64,000 nucleotides of DNA from Morchella semilibera (GCA_009192285.1 WBVU01000019.1:124001-188000); one strand, 5' to 3'; shown: positions 1 through 15,654, counted from the stretch's first letter. Notes: generated by a model not told the origin, from the sequence alone. Translations and numbers: made by a program.

Positions 1-1767
1 CACGGAGGTTTAGTTCACCACATATATTCCAGCATAACATAGAGCCCTATCTGGCGGCCTGAGCCGGGAGACCCCCCAACAAGTAGGTACACTGACTACA
101 GAGGCCTTACGTCCGTGTGTCTACCCGTCGAATCTTTCATTCGTTTACCGCCCTCCTTGGCGAGAGGCGGCCGTAACGTCAAGCGCTTATGATGGCTAAG
201 TCACGCGGTGGCGGTACTCCTAGGGCCTCTTGGTGGCCAGGCGGTTCTTGGCTTGTCTTGTTTTAGGCGCTGGCTCAAAGGGAGATGTATTGGAGGTCAA
301 TGATTACTTTCACAGCCAGGAAGCCTGGTTAGATGTACCCCCGGAAATAACCGGTGCCTGGTATCTCTTGTCAAACTTCCCTCTCCCCCGATTGAGCAGA
401 TATATAAGGTTCTAGCCCAAAATATTAAATTACATGTAACTAAGGTAACAAAGCTTAAAAGAAACAAAATAAAATAATAATAATAATAATAGTAATAGTA
501 ATAATAATAATAGTAATAATAATAACAATAACACCACGACGAGAATCCTAGATTCTGTAATAAAAACGCTTTGATAACCAACACAAGTAGTAGTAGTCCC
601 GACCCAAGGCCTAAAGATTCTTCTCCGAATTACACGATTTTGCACACAAGAACCACATCGATTGAAAGCCTCAACTAAACTACACATACACCTTAACACC
701 AGCTCCCCCATCTTTCCATTTTCTTCATCCTCCTCCTCGTCCTGGAAGGACATAGAAAGAGGGGGAAGGGGGCCACTAAGCTAGTAGACATAGAGGTAGC
801 TAGAAACCAATCGTCTAAATAAATAAAGAGACAGAAAAAGAGGGAAAAGAAAAAAAAAAAAAAAAAAAAACTCGCAACGCCCCTTGCGGAACTAGCTGGC
901 TGAAAAAACACACATACACACAACACCTGAAAGTGAGAAAGAAACAAAGCACACTCGCACAAACACAAACACAAACACAAACACACATCATCCTCATCTC
1001 ATATTCAACCCCGGCTCAAAGTCCCCGTCCCAATCTCTACTATAACAAAAAAAAAAAAAAAACGGCATGAAAAAAAAGGGGGGGAGTCATCAGAAAAACA
1101 CAACTTTATCGTGAGCGGCATCAAATCATACGTAACCTCGCCTGCCTTTTTTCTCTAGCTTCTCTCCAATTTGAGATTTACGCCAATCCTACCACATGAC
1201 ATGACAAAGACCGCCTTTTTCTCAATCAAAACAGCAAGAGAACTCCACTTTCCAAAACGCAGAAGGCTATACCATACAACCACGAGAAGCGTGAGATTCA
1301 AACTCATGAAAAAAATAGAAAAGATAAAAAAACTTAAACTATCCTTGTAAAAGAAATACAGGCCGTACCAGAAAAAGAAAACAGGAAAGAAATGATAAAA
1401 CACCCACCCACGATATGTAAAATATGAAAAATGTGTAAAATTGGTGGTGTTGATAAGCACCACCAAGGTTCTGAACTAAGCACCTATTCTCAATCACCAA
1501 CACAACTTACCAGTCCAATAAATAAGGCGCACAAAGGCCTGCTCTTGCTAATGTGATGTCGATATGGTGATCTAATTGTGAGCCTGGTTTGATGGCAGCC
1601 ATGTGAGGGTGAATGGGGACGGATAGCGACGAGAAGGTGAAACTAAAGATTTCGATGATTTTTTAGATTGACATTGAGAAAAATCGACGATTAGATGTTT
1701 TACATCCTAGCCTAGCTTATCAATTAACCAGAATTTACGAAATTGGGAGTGGTTATAAGACTTACCT
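1..1767. other. Gene-free left flank, low complexity
   Basis: No supported gene is seen. The stretch lies downstream of cdc42 and is dominated by simple sequence: a TAA-rich microsatellite near 473-530, a run of about 21 A at 850-870, CAAACA repeats around 958-990 and further A-rich tracts to about 1,470. Open frames here are made of repeated Tyr, Leu or Phe codons read from these tracts and are not credible. The cdc42 3' UTR probably occupies the right end. A possible splice donor (GGTAAG on the minus strand) directly follows the cdc42 stop and could mark a 3' UTR intron. Confidence 0.6.
473..530. repeat. TAA/TAG trinucleotide microsatellite
   Basis: Interrupted array of TAA with occasional TAG units. 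On the minus strand it reads as poly-Tyr or poly-Leu open frames, which are artefacts. Confidence 0.9.
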
Positions 1768-3255
<1,488 letters not shown>

Positions 3256-3416
3256 TTTGCCTCCGTTCCGGTGGTTCTCCAGTTTGAATGAGTTCTCGCG
3301 AGATTCCTCCGAAAGCTTGCGGATTATAGATTTATCTGTGACGCGGACATAGAACGAGTCAATATGGGTTTTCTCCTAGGGAGACCAAAGCGGCCCAAAC
3401 GAATCGAATCATCGAG

Positions 3417-3432
<16 letters not shown>

Positions 3433-3449
<17 letters not shown>

Positions 3450-3452
3450 GGG
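3433..3452. repeat. Poly-G tract after GT dinucleotide repeat
   Basis: A GT run at about 3419-3432 passes directly into 20 consecutive G. A second tract of 16 G lies at 3717-3732. Such runs are liable to length error. Confidence 0.9.
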
Positions 3453-6051
3453 AGGCGATGGTGAAACAAAAGAAAAACGGGCTGTTTGGGAACGGGGGGC
3501 GTGTAGAGACATTAACGTTACGTGGTGGTTAAAAACCAGACTCGCGATCTTATGTCCTTTGGTGGGACGCGATGAGATGCGCGTTAATGGTACAAAGTAT
3601 GGGTACTGGGAGGGTGGGTTGCGTGTGAGTATTCAAGGAAGAGAGAAATCAAATACGGAAGATCAGGAAGCTATGTAGAGTATGTGCGTGTAGGCAAGCA
3701 GGGTAATCGATAGAATGGGGGGGGGGGGGGGGAGGGGGATAGGAGGTAGGTATGTAATTAGTACATGTATATTGATGGAGCCATCAATATAGTAGGCGGG
3801 CACCAAAGTAACGAAGGTAGAAGCTAAGTATGAAGGTATAGATAGAAGGGTACACATGAAAACATAATAACGCAAGAACCAGGTACTTACAGTAATTCTA
3901 TAGCTAATGACACCGGATAACCGTACTATCTATCTTCCTGCGGGGAGATACCACGTGAAAGCGGGCGGGCAGGCGGGTATGGGGTGAGGTCGGTGATGAT
4001 CGTTGTGCAATGGAGCTGGTGGTATCCTTATGGCGCTGTGATGAAAGAGAGAGAGACCGACGGTAAAAGGGGTTTGCGAAGGGTGAGAGAGAGGGGGGGG
4101 AGGGGAGGACTCCTAGAAATGCGGCTTTTTTTTTTCCTTTCCTCTTTTTCTAGTTACCCTCTATTAGATCCTTTGCGTGTGGGGGGGTAACCGTTCGGCT
4201 GTTAATCGGCAACGCAAGAAAAAGTTGAATGACGACGAAGTTGAGCTTTTTTTTTTTGTTGTTGTTGTTGTTAGCTGCTGGACTGGGCTGACTTGTGGCT
4301 GTTGTTGTTTCTGGAGTGATGGGAGGAAAGGAGATTTGGGGGGGGGGGGGTAGGAGGTGATGTTGAGGTAGTGAAGTAAAATACGCTTGGACACCGGTTG
4401 CTACCGAGAGAGAAAAGAGTCCACGGGGGTTGATTGGAGGGAAATTGCGGTGAGGGTTGGTAGGAATAGTTATGTGTCAACCTTGATGGAATCAAGAGAG
4501 AATTGCTCAATTGTGGAAAGAAAGATAACTATAGCACTCTATGATGTACTCAGGATGCCTGCATTCACTTCTTGTGTGGTTAATTGTGGTAGTGGTCGAG
4601 AGGGAAGATGGCTGATACACACAGATATTTATATACATGTATATATATATATTTAAAATATATTGTGTCTCTGCCCTACGGATGGTGGATGGTTGGTATC
4701 TGCATACACACTCACTCACATGTACCTATGATAGGCATAGGTAGAGAGAACATACACAATTCCTATGTCTAGCTTTCCCTTTATCGCATTCATAAGATGT
4801 TGTTTCAAAGTGGCTGGTGTCGCAACCGCCACCAGATAGCGTTAGTCCATCATCTCTGACACCCTTCCACCACCACCGCCTCCCTCACTCTCTCTCTCCC
4901 CCCCCCCTCCCTCTTCCGCCGTATTTCTTTTAGAACCAGTTTGCCGAATGTAAGCAAGCTTTCTTTTTTGGCCCCATCCGAACAAGGACAGAGAACAACG
5001 GCTCACCGTGATATTAATTATTTACCGGTTGTGCATACATGTATGTATCGACGACAACGAATTAGGTGCAATAAAGGTGAGCATGAGCCCGAGGGAATTA
5101 ACATGTACCGCGCAGAGTATACTACTCTAGAGCAGTAGCTGAGAATTGATAATGAATTATTTCGTGCAGATGCCAAAAAAGTAAGTAACCAGTAGTAATA
5201 TTTACCGACACCTAAAAGTGCAGGCAAGTCAAGCTGTAGCTACTCATACATTGTACATACATACTTCATGTAGGCACACACTCATTCCCAAACCTTCCGA
5301 GCACATAACATTTAAATTCCAGTACATGTATGAATAGAAGTTCTAATTTCCATCATATAATTAAGTTATATATATCTAGATTGTACAGACACGCGGTCTC
5401 CCGCGCCGAGGAACCTCTCCCCTTAGGGAGTAATCGTCGCAGTACTGTATGATCGTTCCCAGGGTTATATTATTATTATTATTTTTTTTCATGTGTAGTG
5501 CATGAAGTATGTTACATATGTAGTGTTCATATCGAGGTAACAAGCACAATGTGATACAATCAGCTTCTAGAGTACTCTTACATACTAGCACGATGCCCCA
5601 TAGAATAAATGCTACACGAACGATCCTTAGACCGCTATCCGCGGTAAGGGGAAGAAGAACAAGAGGCAACAACTCGATTGCTCGCCTGCGATAAAGAAAG
5701 AAATCGTTAAAAGCGCCGGCACTCTCCATATCCCCCCCCCCCCCACCTCCACTTCCTCTCCCTCTTCCCCCACTCCTCCTTCTCCTTCTCCTCCTCCTTC
5801 ACGCGCGGCTCAAGGGCCACCGTTTCACAATTAACCACCCACAATAAACAATATTGAATCAGGGTCCAATGACGTTAAGTAATGAGGCTCCGGCCGCCTC
5901 CACTCTACCTATCACAAGCCCATTCTCGGTACCAAGCGAAGTGAATTTTCAAGATGCGTAATCCGGGGTACCGTGTTTAATTGGGCAGCGACTGTCTGGC
6001 TAATCATTTTGGACTATGTTTTGGGGCAAGGCGCTAACCTGTCAAAACTTA

Positions 6052-6088
6052 CAACCACCACCACCACCACCACCACCACCACCACCAC
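6052..6088. repeat. CAC trinucleotide microsatellite
   Basis: About twelve CAC/ACC units. It reads as poly-Thr or poly-His on the plus strand and poly-Val or poly-Gly on the minus strand, creating false open frames. Confidence 0.9.
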
Positions 6089-8800
6089 AACTACCACGGC
6101 CGCCGTACTCGAAGGGATGAAGAAAACGAACATGGATGCAACAGTAGGCGTGTATCCGTCTCCCTGTAGGGCTAGGGCAATATGCGCCGGGTAGATACAG
6201 GTGAGAAAAAAAGTAGGCAAAAATACATGTAATCTTTTCTCGCTCCCGGTCGCAGCTCAGTGCCACCTCATCGGCGGACACAGGGAACTTAATTTACCTG
6301 ACATAACACATGCAGCGAACACTGGTACCCATTCCAGTAGGTATGACGGAGAAAAGAAACGATCCAAGGATTAAAAAAAACAATGGAGCCGTTATAATAT
6401 GATATGATCGTCGGGGTTGAGAACCTTGGCATATAGATTCGGGTCCACGAGACAAGATCCGGTCGTACCCACAAAGTTGCGTTATCAGCCCAAACCAACC
6501 AGCCTAGTTCCACAAACCAGCGATTTGCACGTTCGACCATACATGATATGATCACTTTAAAACCGTATGTACCGGAAAGTATAGGCGCATACCCGACCCC
6601 GGTAGTAGCTGAACAGTTCTCGAACGTCCAGCTATTCTTGCCTAGATTAGGTCCGCCGGTAGCGCAGGAAGGCAAATAATCTTGCTCAACCCGACAATCA
6701 TAAAAGCTTAAAAATTCCACTCTACGCGTTCATATTGATTGGTGGATGCTTGTATGTACTCGCTAAAGCATAGGTAAGCTGAAGTCATAGAGTATCACTC
6801 GTTACACGGATCGTGATACAACTGGGTGATACGGCCTAAATGCGATCATTTCCACAGCTTATAAGTAGACGCCTCCATTCTTCGTTTGTACATCCCTCAA
6901 TAAAAACAGCTGACATAGACGGGGAAAGATCGACTTCGTAACCGGTCTCTGTAGGTCCTTTAGCTGGGTTTCCATCTCGATTTCGTTAACTTATAAATAA
7001 CTTTGTGCAGTTGAGTATTATTTTTGAGGTCATGGGTTTTGTTGGATGTTATTCATCAATTTATTTAGAGCACACGGTGATCTCCGTTTCACCAATAAAG
7101 GATGGGACCTAAGCGCCATTATTTGGAAACCTTGAAGCCGGAGTGCATGTGACGGGAGAGGGTGATTGGTGAGTTCGGAGGGTTCCGAGTGATTGAATGT
7201 GAAAACAAAATTTTATAAAATTGAAGAATATATGATCCAAACCTTAATATCAAGTATCGGGATATCTCCCCATACGAAGAGGTCCCCCATATTTCAACGG
7301 TTTTGCTGCGATATTAGAGGGGGGAAATGTACCACAGGGAGGATGGAAGCAGCCGCTTTGATCGACACAACTTAACAACTAAAGACCTTGTGTAATCATA
7401 ATTTCCTCCGGTTGTATCGGCTATAGATTCGGTTACTTCATGATTCATATTATACAGCCCATCGTTGGTTACGAAAGTCGGCGTTAATTTCATTTCTGGG
7501 TGTTGCATTAGAAATCACTTGGTGTAGGAGGTTGGGTAGGGCTCGGGGCTACATGTAGAAGTACTGTCAGACATGTAGTATAAAAAGAAGACGAAGCTAA
7601 ATTAGAACGGCTTAAACCAGTAGTCAGAGCTGAAAGTCCAGGCACCTTTCGTTATAGTAAGAGATGGTACATATATAGTGAGAATTTTTCACTATCTCGG
7701 TTCCTAAGCCTTGCGGCTATTCTGACTATAAAGTGATAATCTTGATATAAGGATACCACTTTTAGGCCCAATCCCCATCACTATAACTCGAGGAGCCTGT
7801 AGTAGCCGGGGGATCTAATAAGTCTTAAAATGGCGTAGAAGTTAATTCGGCGCCCTCCTTTAGGAAAAAGATAAAAATAAAATAAAACTTACTTCGTAGA
7901 TCCATACCATGTAGGCACTGGACGAGATGTAGATTAACGTATTATCATATCTACAACCAAGGAAGAAAACTATTATATTAGCTATGTATTTGGGCTTGAT
8001 GTTGGCGGTAAGATTCTCTCGGGGTGGGTGGTTTTCCTAAGGTTTGGAAATAGTGCTCTAATCTCGCAAATATATGCAGCCTAATTTACCTTGGGCCGTT
8101 AGAACTATTTCGATTGAATGCCTTAAAGATAAAGAGTAGGGGGAGAGCGCCAAAAAAGATCACCATATGATGGGCCAATCAGGCTTGTATCCCCACACAT
8201 GCATGCGCAGCGAAGGAAAGCAGCACTAGACAATCAGGAACTAAGTTAAGTCAGGTAGAGAATATAGCGCAGAAAAATATCAGATGAGATTGGATAAGTT
8301 CTTTGAGATGCAAAAACGTACCTAGAGCTATAGAGTAAATCCATGGAGAGAAGTTGCTTGGTTGTACATGATAATATGGGATGGGTCCATGGGTCACTCA
8401 CTCCATGTGAGTGAGTCAGGTGGGAGCATGAGGATGGGCATGAACTTATATGAACATTTCATACCCGGTACCCATTGACCTCACTCTAGCAGCAGCTTAC
8501 TTCCTGTGTACGCGGCCTAGAGTTGCAAAGAAACGGAGAGGGAAAATAGTGAATGTGTGCTGCTGAATCGAACGAGCCCTTTAATTTAATTCAGTTCTTC
8601 TAGATCCTTAACTCGCCAATGACATGACCGTCATCTCAACAATAAGCTTGTAATAGTAGTTGCTTAATAGTTCACCGGTATATTCACCCTATCCTCTTTT
8701 CACTTGACTCCTAAGTTTGAATTTGCATGTATGAAGTATAAATAAATAAACAAGATCAAAATTAACCGTGGCGGTGTACATGTGTTTAATCAATCGTGTA

Positions 8801-8907
8801 CTCAGGTCAGGCAAGAAGAACCTGAACATCGTTTTTCTAGTAGTAACCAATTTGACCCTGCTAGCGCGTTTTTATGTTCAGGTTGAATTCTTCTTGCCTG
8901 ACCCGCG
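8801..8907. mobile_element. TIR element, family B copy 1 (MITE-like)
   Basis: 107-bp foldback unit flanked by TA on both sides (8799-8800 and 8908-8909). The ends are inverted copies sharing GTCAGGCAAGAAGAA followed by CCTGAACA. A second copy with about 85% identity by eye lies at 42905-43007, including the middle segment CTGCTAGCG and the TTTTTATGTTCAGG arm. The TA duplication and absence of coding capacity fit a non-autonomous Tc1/mariner-type MITE. No transposase is in the window. Confidence 0.75.
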
Positions 8908-9789
8908 TACGTAAAGTCCCTACCCAAAAGTTTTCGTGAAAGCCTAAAAGCGGTTGAGCAGTAGCGAAACCCATACAAATCTACCTAGCAACGGGTTATC
9001 TGCTAAAATATTTTATTACACCTCAACCACTTCTTCTTACCAATTCAAAAATTTGCAAAGGGCTTCTCCCAAGGGTCAAATATTTTACCTCTGTTCATCG
9101 TTATAATTAATTGTGTTGTGGTTCTACACTTGGAACCTGGTTCCACCTAGTTTGGGTGGTAATTGGCTCTTTCACGAAAAGGACTTTACACACATATATT
9201 GCTCGCTGTCACAAGTAAGCGAACATTGAAAATTTCAAAGTAGTGCTCTTGACGGGACACTTGAGGTAAGAGTACTCTCAGGACCAGAGAGTCAATCTAT
9301 AAAGTTTTCCTTCTCAATTTCCTTGCAGTTATGGAGTAATAACCATTGAAGTTGCGATCCTATACAAATTTTGGTTGCAACACGAATGTTCAGTTCTTAT
9401 GACACCCGACAATACAAGTACATACATACATGATCTGCATAACGACGACAACAACAACAACGACAATAGAGTGTATTGGCCAACAACTTCTGGGCCTAAA
9501 TATTTAGTTCCTGGCGACCGGTTTTTGGTGTGGATAGCCCGCCAAGAGCTCAAAATTTGAACTCAAAAATTGAAAATATGAGTGTGGCCAACACGCTCTG
9601 ATAACAACGAAAATGACAACAAGGTATTATATCTAATATACATGTAATGTACCAAGAAGAAGGAGCATGTACATATAGTCGAGTGATAGTTCATGATACA
9701 ACTTCACTCAATGTAGCTAAGGGTGTTGGTTTTAGGGGGAATTCATAATTGTCACTAGTTGTTATAATTATATATAAAGATTGCGACCT

Positions 9790-9945
9790 AGATAGTGCTA
9801 GATCCGGGAGAGGGGGTGATTAGTTCACTAGCTATATGCATACGGTAAGAACTCGGTATTTCTATAGTACTCTTATTCTAGTGCCGGTTTAATTTGGTAT
9901 TTGTCACTAAACTCTGTAGTGATTTCACCCCGTTTTTTCATACTG
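9790..9945 (+). mobile_element. TIR element, family A copy 1 (degraded MITE)
   Basis: Diverged copy of the family described at 11979-12138. The right half is clear: the blocks TTTAATTTGGTATTTGTCAC, then GTAGTGATTTCACCCCG and a TTTTTTCATACTG terminus followed by TA. The left TIR is eroded, so the left boundary is approximate. Confidence 0.65.
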
Positions 9946-11978
9946 TAATTAAACCCTGAGGACTCTTGTGGGGTGGCTACTGCCAAGATTTCTCAGGACT
10001 TACATGTAATTAACGCCTGAGTATAGGCTAGCACTAGGTGATTTAGAAACTACATGTAATTAATTACACACATGTATTTACGTATCCCTTAATTAATTAA
10101 GCTGTCATGCAGTAAATGCTGGCCCCCAGAAAAAAGCAAAGATTGTTGGCTTTTGCTAACAGATCTTGTCATCTTTCTTAATAAATAGATCTCCATACAG
10201 ATCCTGACCCAGGCCCAATTATGGAGGGGGGGGGGGAGGCTCGAGGGGGATACACTTGGTTGGGGAACTTTCGTTCTATGCACGACGACGATACTACTGA
10301 GTGGTACTAGTACGCCGTTGCTTTGGCGGGTCTTAGCCTAGCTCCCTGCACAATTCTGCACTCATGCAGTATCGGTTTAAAATACCCGTACTTATCATTC
10401 AAGCACAGCATCTACAAAAATCATGAAGACAACCTCTTTAAGATAAAGTGGATCAGTGTTCTCACGTAGCTAAACGCACGGTTATTTCGATAGAGCTCAT
10501 ATTATCTTTCCAGGTACTGTCCATTGCAATTGACTACTTTATCCTCAAACATTCAACGAGTGGTGTTTCTAGTCAGGTCCTAGATACAGGTATGATGTTA
10601 ATCTCTAACCAGTAAGAAACGAGCAAGGATCGTGTTCCACCTGCACCACTTCCCTTGTCTTGGATCGCGTGGCATAGTTTCTTTTGATATGTGAGAACGG
10701 AAGTATGTAGGTTTTGACTGCATGCAGGTACATAGAGTACCAGCGAGTGAATGCGGGGTAAGAAAGTCTGTGAGAGGTGAGGAGTCCCGGCGCCTAGACT
10801 ATCAAACCGTGGAATGGTGTGTATTGTGTATAACTGCCAATAGAAGGGCCTTGTCATATGAATCAAAACATTTCAAGCCCTGCACAAACCCCTACCTCTA
10901 GTTACACGCCCTTCCGCTACTTAGCGAATGTCGGAAGGTATGTTGGGCCAATAAAAATCAAGGCTCCCTGTATAGGGTTGGTGGTTTGGCTGCTTCTGAC
11001 TAAACCGCACCTCTTGTCAGTCAGAATCTAAGTGCCACCATCGGTTGGCAAAGATTGAGGCACGTATTTTTCTAGATCTGCTCCGTACGTCATTTCATGA
11101 CCTTTTTCCCCGTAAAGAATAAAGCAAACTGACCGATATATGCGGCCTTTGATATATATTGCTAATATATAATGGGCTTGCTCTATTCATTTACCCGTTC
11201 CAAATTGAATCAACGTTAAGTTTCCTAATACGTACAACATCGTGGTAGCAGGTTGTCGGATCTAAAAGGATGTGCGTCCACGAAGATAAAATATTGCGTA
11301 ATTTTATGTAGTGCTTAGGGTATTGTAGTTTTGCCTGGTCGGGGTGGATGTGATGTCTTATCTTCGAGGAGTTGGAGTGTATATGTAGCTCAAGCGAGCT
11401 TAGCGTCAAAAGCGCCAAAGAGACTGCAGGTTCATGTCTAGCCCTGCACGTACCAGCATGCGCCACCGGCAGGGACGTAGATATATGGGAGGAAAATAAG
11501 GTTCACCATGGAGGATGTAAAAGTACCGAATGACGAGTGAAATACATGTATAATGCACATGTACGTATTGTGTGCATACATATATCAGGTACATATATGT
11601 GATATACAGTACCATTGAAGAGCGGGTGTATATATCCAGTGCGTACTTTTATCTGGCAGAATACGGTATACTGGCTAAGATTCCGGTTTGATTCGGAAGT
11701 CTTACAGTTTGCACGATTTCTTATTGCTAAGTACCAGCTATTACACCCCTCCCTTTCTCGTACTGCTGGCACATGTAGCCCTTCTTAAACCAATATATGT
11801 GATTTGTTTGAGTCACGTATCAATCATATATACATTGCATCAAGAGAACTCCCGTGTTTACTTTAACAATACTCCACAAGGTCGTTCATCTCCCTATAAT
11901 ATGAGGTCGAAATCTGGGCGCTATGTAGAAGTGAAGTTAGAAGAATTGCATACGTACAGATAAGTATATATGTAATTA

Positions 11979-12138
11979 CAGTATGAAAAAATGGGGTGAA
12001 ATCACTACCATAGGACTACGGAATTTAGTGATAAATACCGAATTAAATCGGCATTAGGGGAAGAGTACTGTATTCTTATCGCAATGCTAGCGTACCAACG
12101 AGAATACCGTAGTGATCCCACCCCTCTTTTTGGTACTG
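11979..12138 (-). mobile_element. TIR element, family A copy 2 (MITE, best preserved)
   Basis: 160-bp element bounded by TA at 11977-11978 and 12139-12140. The left end reads CAGTATGAAAAAATGGGGTG and continues into ATCACTAC. The right end, inverted, begins CAGTACCAAAAAGAGGGGTG and also continues into GGATCACTAC, so the terminal inverted repeats are about 30 bp with few mismatches. A central near-palindrome, CCGAATTAAATCGG, is also present. TIRs starting CAGTA next to a TA target duplication are typical of Tc1/mariner-superfamily derivatives. Related copies lie at 9790-9945, 15655-15803 and 35180-35330. There is no coding capacity. Confidence 0.8.
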
Positions 12139-13858
12139 TAAGCTTCAATGTTATGACCGATCGATCATGGTGGTACGTCACGTCAGTTACAATTAATATT
12201 GGTGATTCAATTACCACGAGGGTGTATCTACTACTGTACGTACCAAATCTCAACCTCTACACAAACCAGCCCCAGTTCCATATAAAATTATTATTTTGTG
12301 TGGAGCTAATAGCTGCATACTTGCATGTAGCTTATCAACCGACCTTGGCCGTGTCAATTGATAAGATAACCAAACTACTAAGATCAATACATATGTATGT
12401 ACCTACATTACTAACAAAGCGATTGTAATGCGAGTAACCCCTTCAAGTAAGATCGCCCCCGCAACCCAATTGGCCAACGTCCCACGTACGTCTCCAGCTC
12501 CGTGGTTCATAGGTTTCAGCCGCGGGAAAAGAAAAGGAAGGAGAAAGGGAAGGAGAAAAGAGATTACTTACCCTTGACTAGAGAAAAGCAAAAAACGACC
12601 AGCCTACTCTACATCGTTCGCATCCTACAGTTCCACCTCTTTTTGAAGGTCCATCCCATCCAACGTGCCACGTCAGTGTGTGCCCCCCCCGTCTGCACAC
12701 GCGCATATTCGAACATACAGAATAATACGCTACCCTACTCCACTCAGCCAGTAGTTCAGGACACTTGGAAACAACTCGTGTTTTGTCCGTAAGCCGTACA
12801 GTACAGCCAGTCCTGAGGAAGTTACGAAGAATAAAAGCGGGGATAGAATCAGACTTAGAATCAAATTAAACACTTACAATAACAAGGTATGTAACCATGT
12901 TTCTTAATTGAAGGTTGTATATCGAGTTGCTAGTTGCCCTCTGCCCATTTTCTACAGACGTTGGCTAGCTATTTCTTGTCCATTTTCCTGTCCCCCCCCC
13001 CCTATGTACCACGGATATAGGGAAAGGCAGTGACTATATATTTTTGGGATGGGATCATCCATATCCCTGTGACAGATCCTTCGAAAAAAAAAAATTCACC
13101 GCTGTTCACTGCCTGCTGCTGGAGAGTCTGTCTGGCTTGGTGATTGGGAGTCGCGATTTAAATATTTCTATCAGATCTCACACCAAAAGGATCTGCATAC
13201 GTCTGCACAAGAGTGGGAAAGAAAAACAAGGGGAAAAAAAGAAAATTCTAGTCCCCATAAGCAGTACTTGGGGAAGGGAAGAAGCACGCGAGATAGCTCA
13301 AACTTTCCGAACCACCAGTTCTCAAGAAAGAAAAATAAAAGCACAAGAAAAAAGAAAAAAAAAAAACACTTCAAATACTTCCCCGCTGACAAGTTGGCAT
13401 CTTAGGCCTTATCCCCCTCTCTACATATCTCTCACTTCCTTTGTCCCCACCCACTTTCAACCGTATCGTCCGGTCTGTGACGAAGTCGTTCGTTCGTTCA
13501 TTCATTCTTGCGTATACGTACGTAGCTATCTCACCGTTGTGAGAGGAGCAAGCAAGCCCACTACCAGAAGCCAACCAGTCTGTCATTTCCGGCGCGCTTC
13601 AACATTATCACCGCGGGCCGGTTTATGAGCAGGTTCCGACGTCGTCGCAGTTCCAAAGTACAGCTGCCAGTAGCCAGCCAGGCCCCGCGGATTATTTACT
13701 GCATATTTGCCACTTTAACCCCCTTTTTCAAAAATAGATAAAAGAAAGAAGGATCGGGTTGAAAAGCCTAGGGTTGTTCTGTTAGAATAATCTCTATTCA
13801 TCACTATTATTACTACTATTGCTACTATTACTACTGCGATATAGTAGTGCAAGCCGCT

Positions 13859-14559
13859 ATGCCTCCGGACAGTTCCTCTTTTAAATATTTCAATACTCCT
13901 TCAAACGTCGAAGTCCCCCCCTGGCTAGGTAACTTTACTCTTAAAGCAAGGTAGGATTTCCAATCCCCACCTCTTCAGCCGCCATCCACCTAACATCCTC
14001 TAGGTCCGGTACAGACCTCTGGCGCAAACCATCCCGAGACACATTCACTGCTCCTGTTCTCTACACCCGTTCCCCCGCCCACTTTTTCCGCGCCGAAGTA
14101 ACGGTTCACCTACGTCTCACCTCTGCCTTTGAATGGGACCAAGGAGGACTTGTAATCTTCGCCGGCCCCACACCTACTACTACATCCGCGTCTGCAGCTC
14201 CAACTAGTGGACCCCCGCCAGCTGGTAAGTGGGTCAAGGCGGGGATTGAATACTACGATAATCGTACAACGGCATCTTCTGTATCTGCATCCTCGGATGG
14301 TGCAGATTGGTCATTGGTGGAATTACCAGAAGGTGTGAACGAGTTGAAGGTCAGATTTGAGAAAGTTGACCAGGCGCTGTGGGTGTGGTTTGATGATGGT
14401 TTGGAGTGGAAAAAGTTGAGGGAGGTGACGTGGTTCTTTTGGGGAGTGGACGAAAAGAGCGTTAGGGTGGGGGTGTATGCAAGTCGTCCGGCAAATTTTG
14501 TGAGTGGCAGGCCATTGGAGGAGTTGGTGGTCGAATTTGAGGGATTGGAGATCTATTAA
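13859..14559 (+). CDS. DUF1349 family protein (concanavalin A-like fold), paralogue 1
   Basis: Two exons, 13859-13950 and 14004-14559, joined across a 53-bp GT-AG intron that contains CTAAC; the product is 215 aa. The family (DUF1349, related to yeast Ree1, regulation of enolase) adopts a lectin/glucanase-like beta sandwich and is cytosolic. Visible hallmarks are an early TDLWRKP segment, FEWDQGGLVIFAG around the middle, KWVKAGIEYY, DWSLVELPEG, a TWFFWG strand and VRVGVYASRP near the C terminus. The start ATG is the first in frame, in a 5' region with pyrimidine-rich tracts. The gene at 16140-16799 on the opposite strand is a diverged paralogue with the same order of blocks. Biochemical activity of fungal members is not established, so no reaction is assigned. 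Confidence 0.88.
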
Positions 14560-15654
14560 AGAGATAAGATAGATAATGGAAGCCACAAGTTGGATGGGAT
14601 TTGACAAGCCCGGATTGGGCGAGATTTTTCACTTTCAGGTTACTCCTATTTTTATTCGTCTTTAAGTACAGCTAAAGTTTGTTATTTTATCTCTTTTTAG
14701 TTAACCTTTTGGCTTACTTTGTTTTCTTCCTTTACAATTTGATATTGGGAATTGGGTCTTTGAGACATGAAGGATGTCGTTGGTGCTTTTTCCTTTTTTC
14801 ATTCTCCCTTCATCCAAGTCTTGCATGAGGAACGTTAATCCCTTTCTATCTCTTTACTCTTACGCTGATTGATTGCTTGACTGGTTTGGTAATTATGGTC
14901 GCTATTTTTCTTCTTCTTTACTCTTCTTGCTCTTCTTGTATTGTTTTTGATTCGTCTTTATTCTTTTACTTCATATTCAGTCTTGCAATCGTGGAGTTGA
15001 TCGGGCCGTTAGCCGGCCGGTTTGGTCTTCCTATACATTATCAGCTTTGTTATTTCGATCTCGAGCTTACCTGCTTCCTTTAGCCAATACCGTAATTTCA
15101 GCTTTGTTTCTAGCTAGAATCATAGAATAAGAATACTGGCGGTACGCATGCAGATGAGTGGCGGGGCGTGATCTTCCTGAGTGATAAATTACATGTAGTC
15201 CTAGTCCTTTATGATAATATTGTATCGAATGTCAATGTAAGTACACCCGCAGGAAAAAGGTGAGAAGCGTGACAACGGGTGCCTCCAACTTGACATCCCC
15301 AGACCTGCAATACAACCCCATGAGTATTCCATAGCCATGCCTTTTGACAAGTCTGGAGGGTGGATAGAGGCTCTAAATGAAAACATAAAGGTTATTGAAG
15401 CCCAAGCTACATGTAGGGAAGAGTAGGAAAGGCTGGATTGGGGGAAATGTATATAAAATCATTGACAGCATGCCAAAGAGAATTGCAGCAGTAGTAAGGG
15501 ACTAGGAAGATCATAAAAAGGCTATAGTATATTCTGTATTTTGTTGTTTAGTTATATTACTTCTTTTCATTTTCATTTTCAATTTTGCATTGGGGTTCGG
15601 ACGGGTTGCACCCGCTGTTTCTTCACTTTTTTCCTGCGGGTGTACGTGTTGGTA

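Larger units (their letters stand above)
3256..13858. other. Gene-poor AT-rich region with small elements
   Basis: About 10.6 kb without a supportable protein gene. The first several hundred bases should hold the cdc42 promoter and 5' UTR; a minus-strand GTAAGT near 3,890 could be the donor of a 5' UTR intron. The region contains long G or C runs (3433-3452, 3717-3732, 4338-4350, 5732-5744, 10226-10236, 12992-13002), a CAC microsatellite, three TA-flanked inverted-repeat elements and at least nine TACATGTA palindromes. Open frames such as those at 6289-6720 and 13044-13628 have no recognisable motif and low-complexity stretches. Confidence 0.6.

Noticed and set aside
13044-13628. 194-codon open frame upstream of the first DUF1349 gene
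   Set aside because: Composition is driven by AAAG-rich and pyrimidine-rich tracts, no family motif, and it occupies the likely promoter and leader region of the gene that follows.
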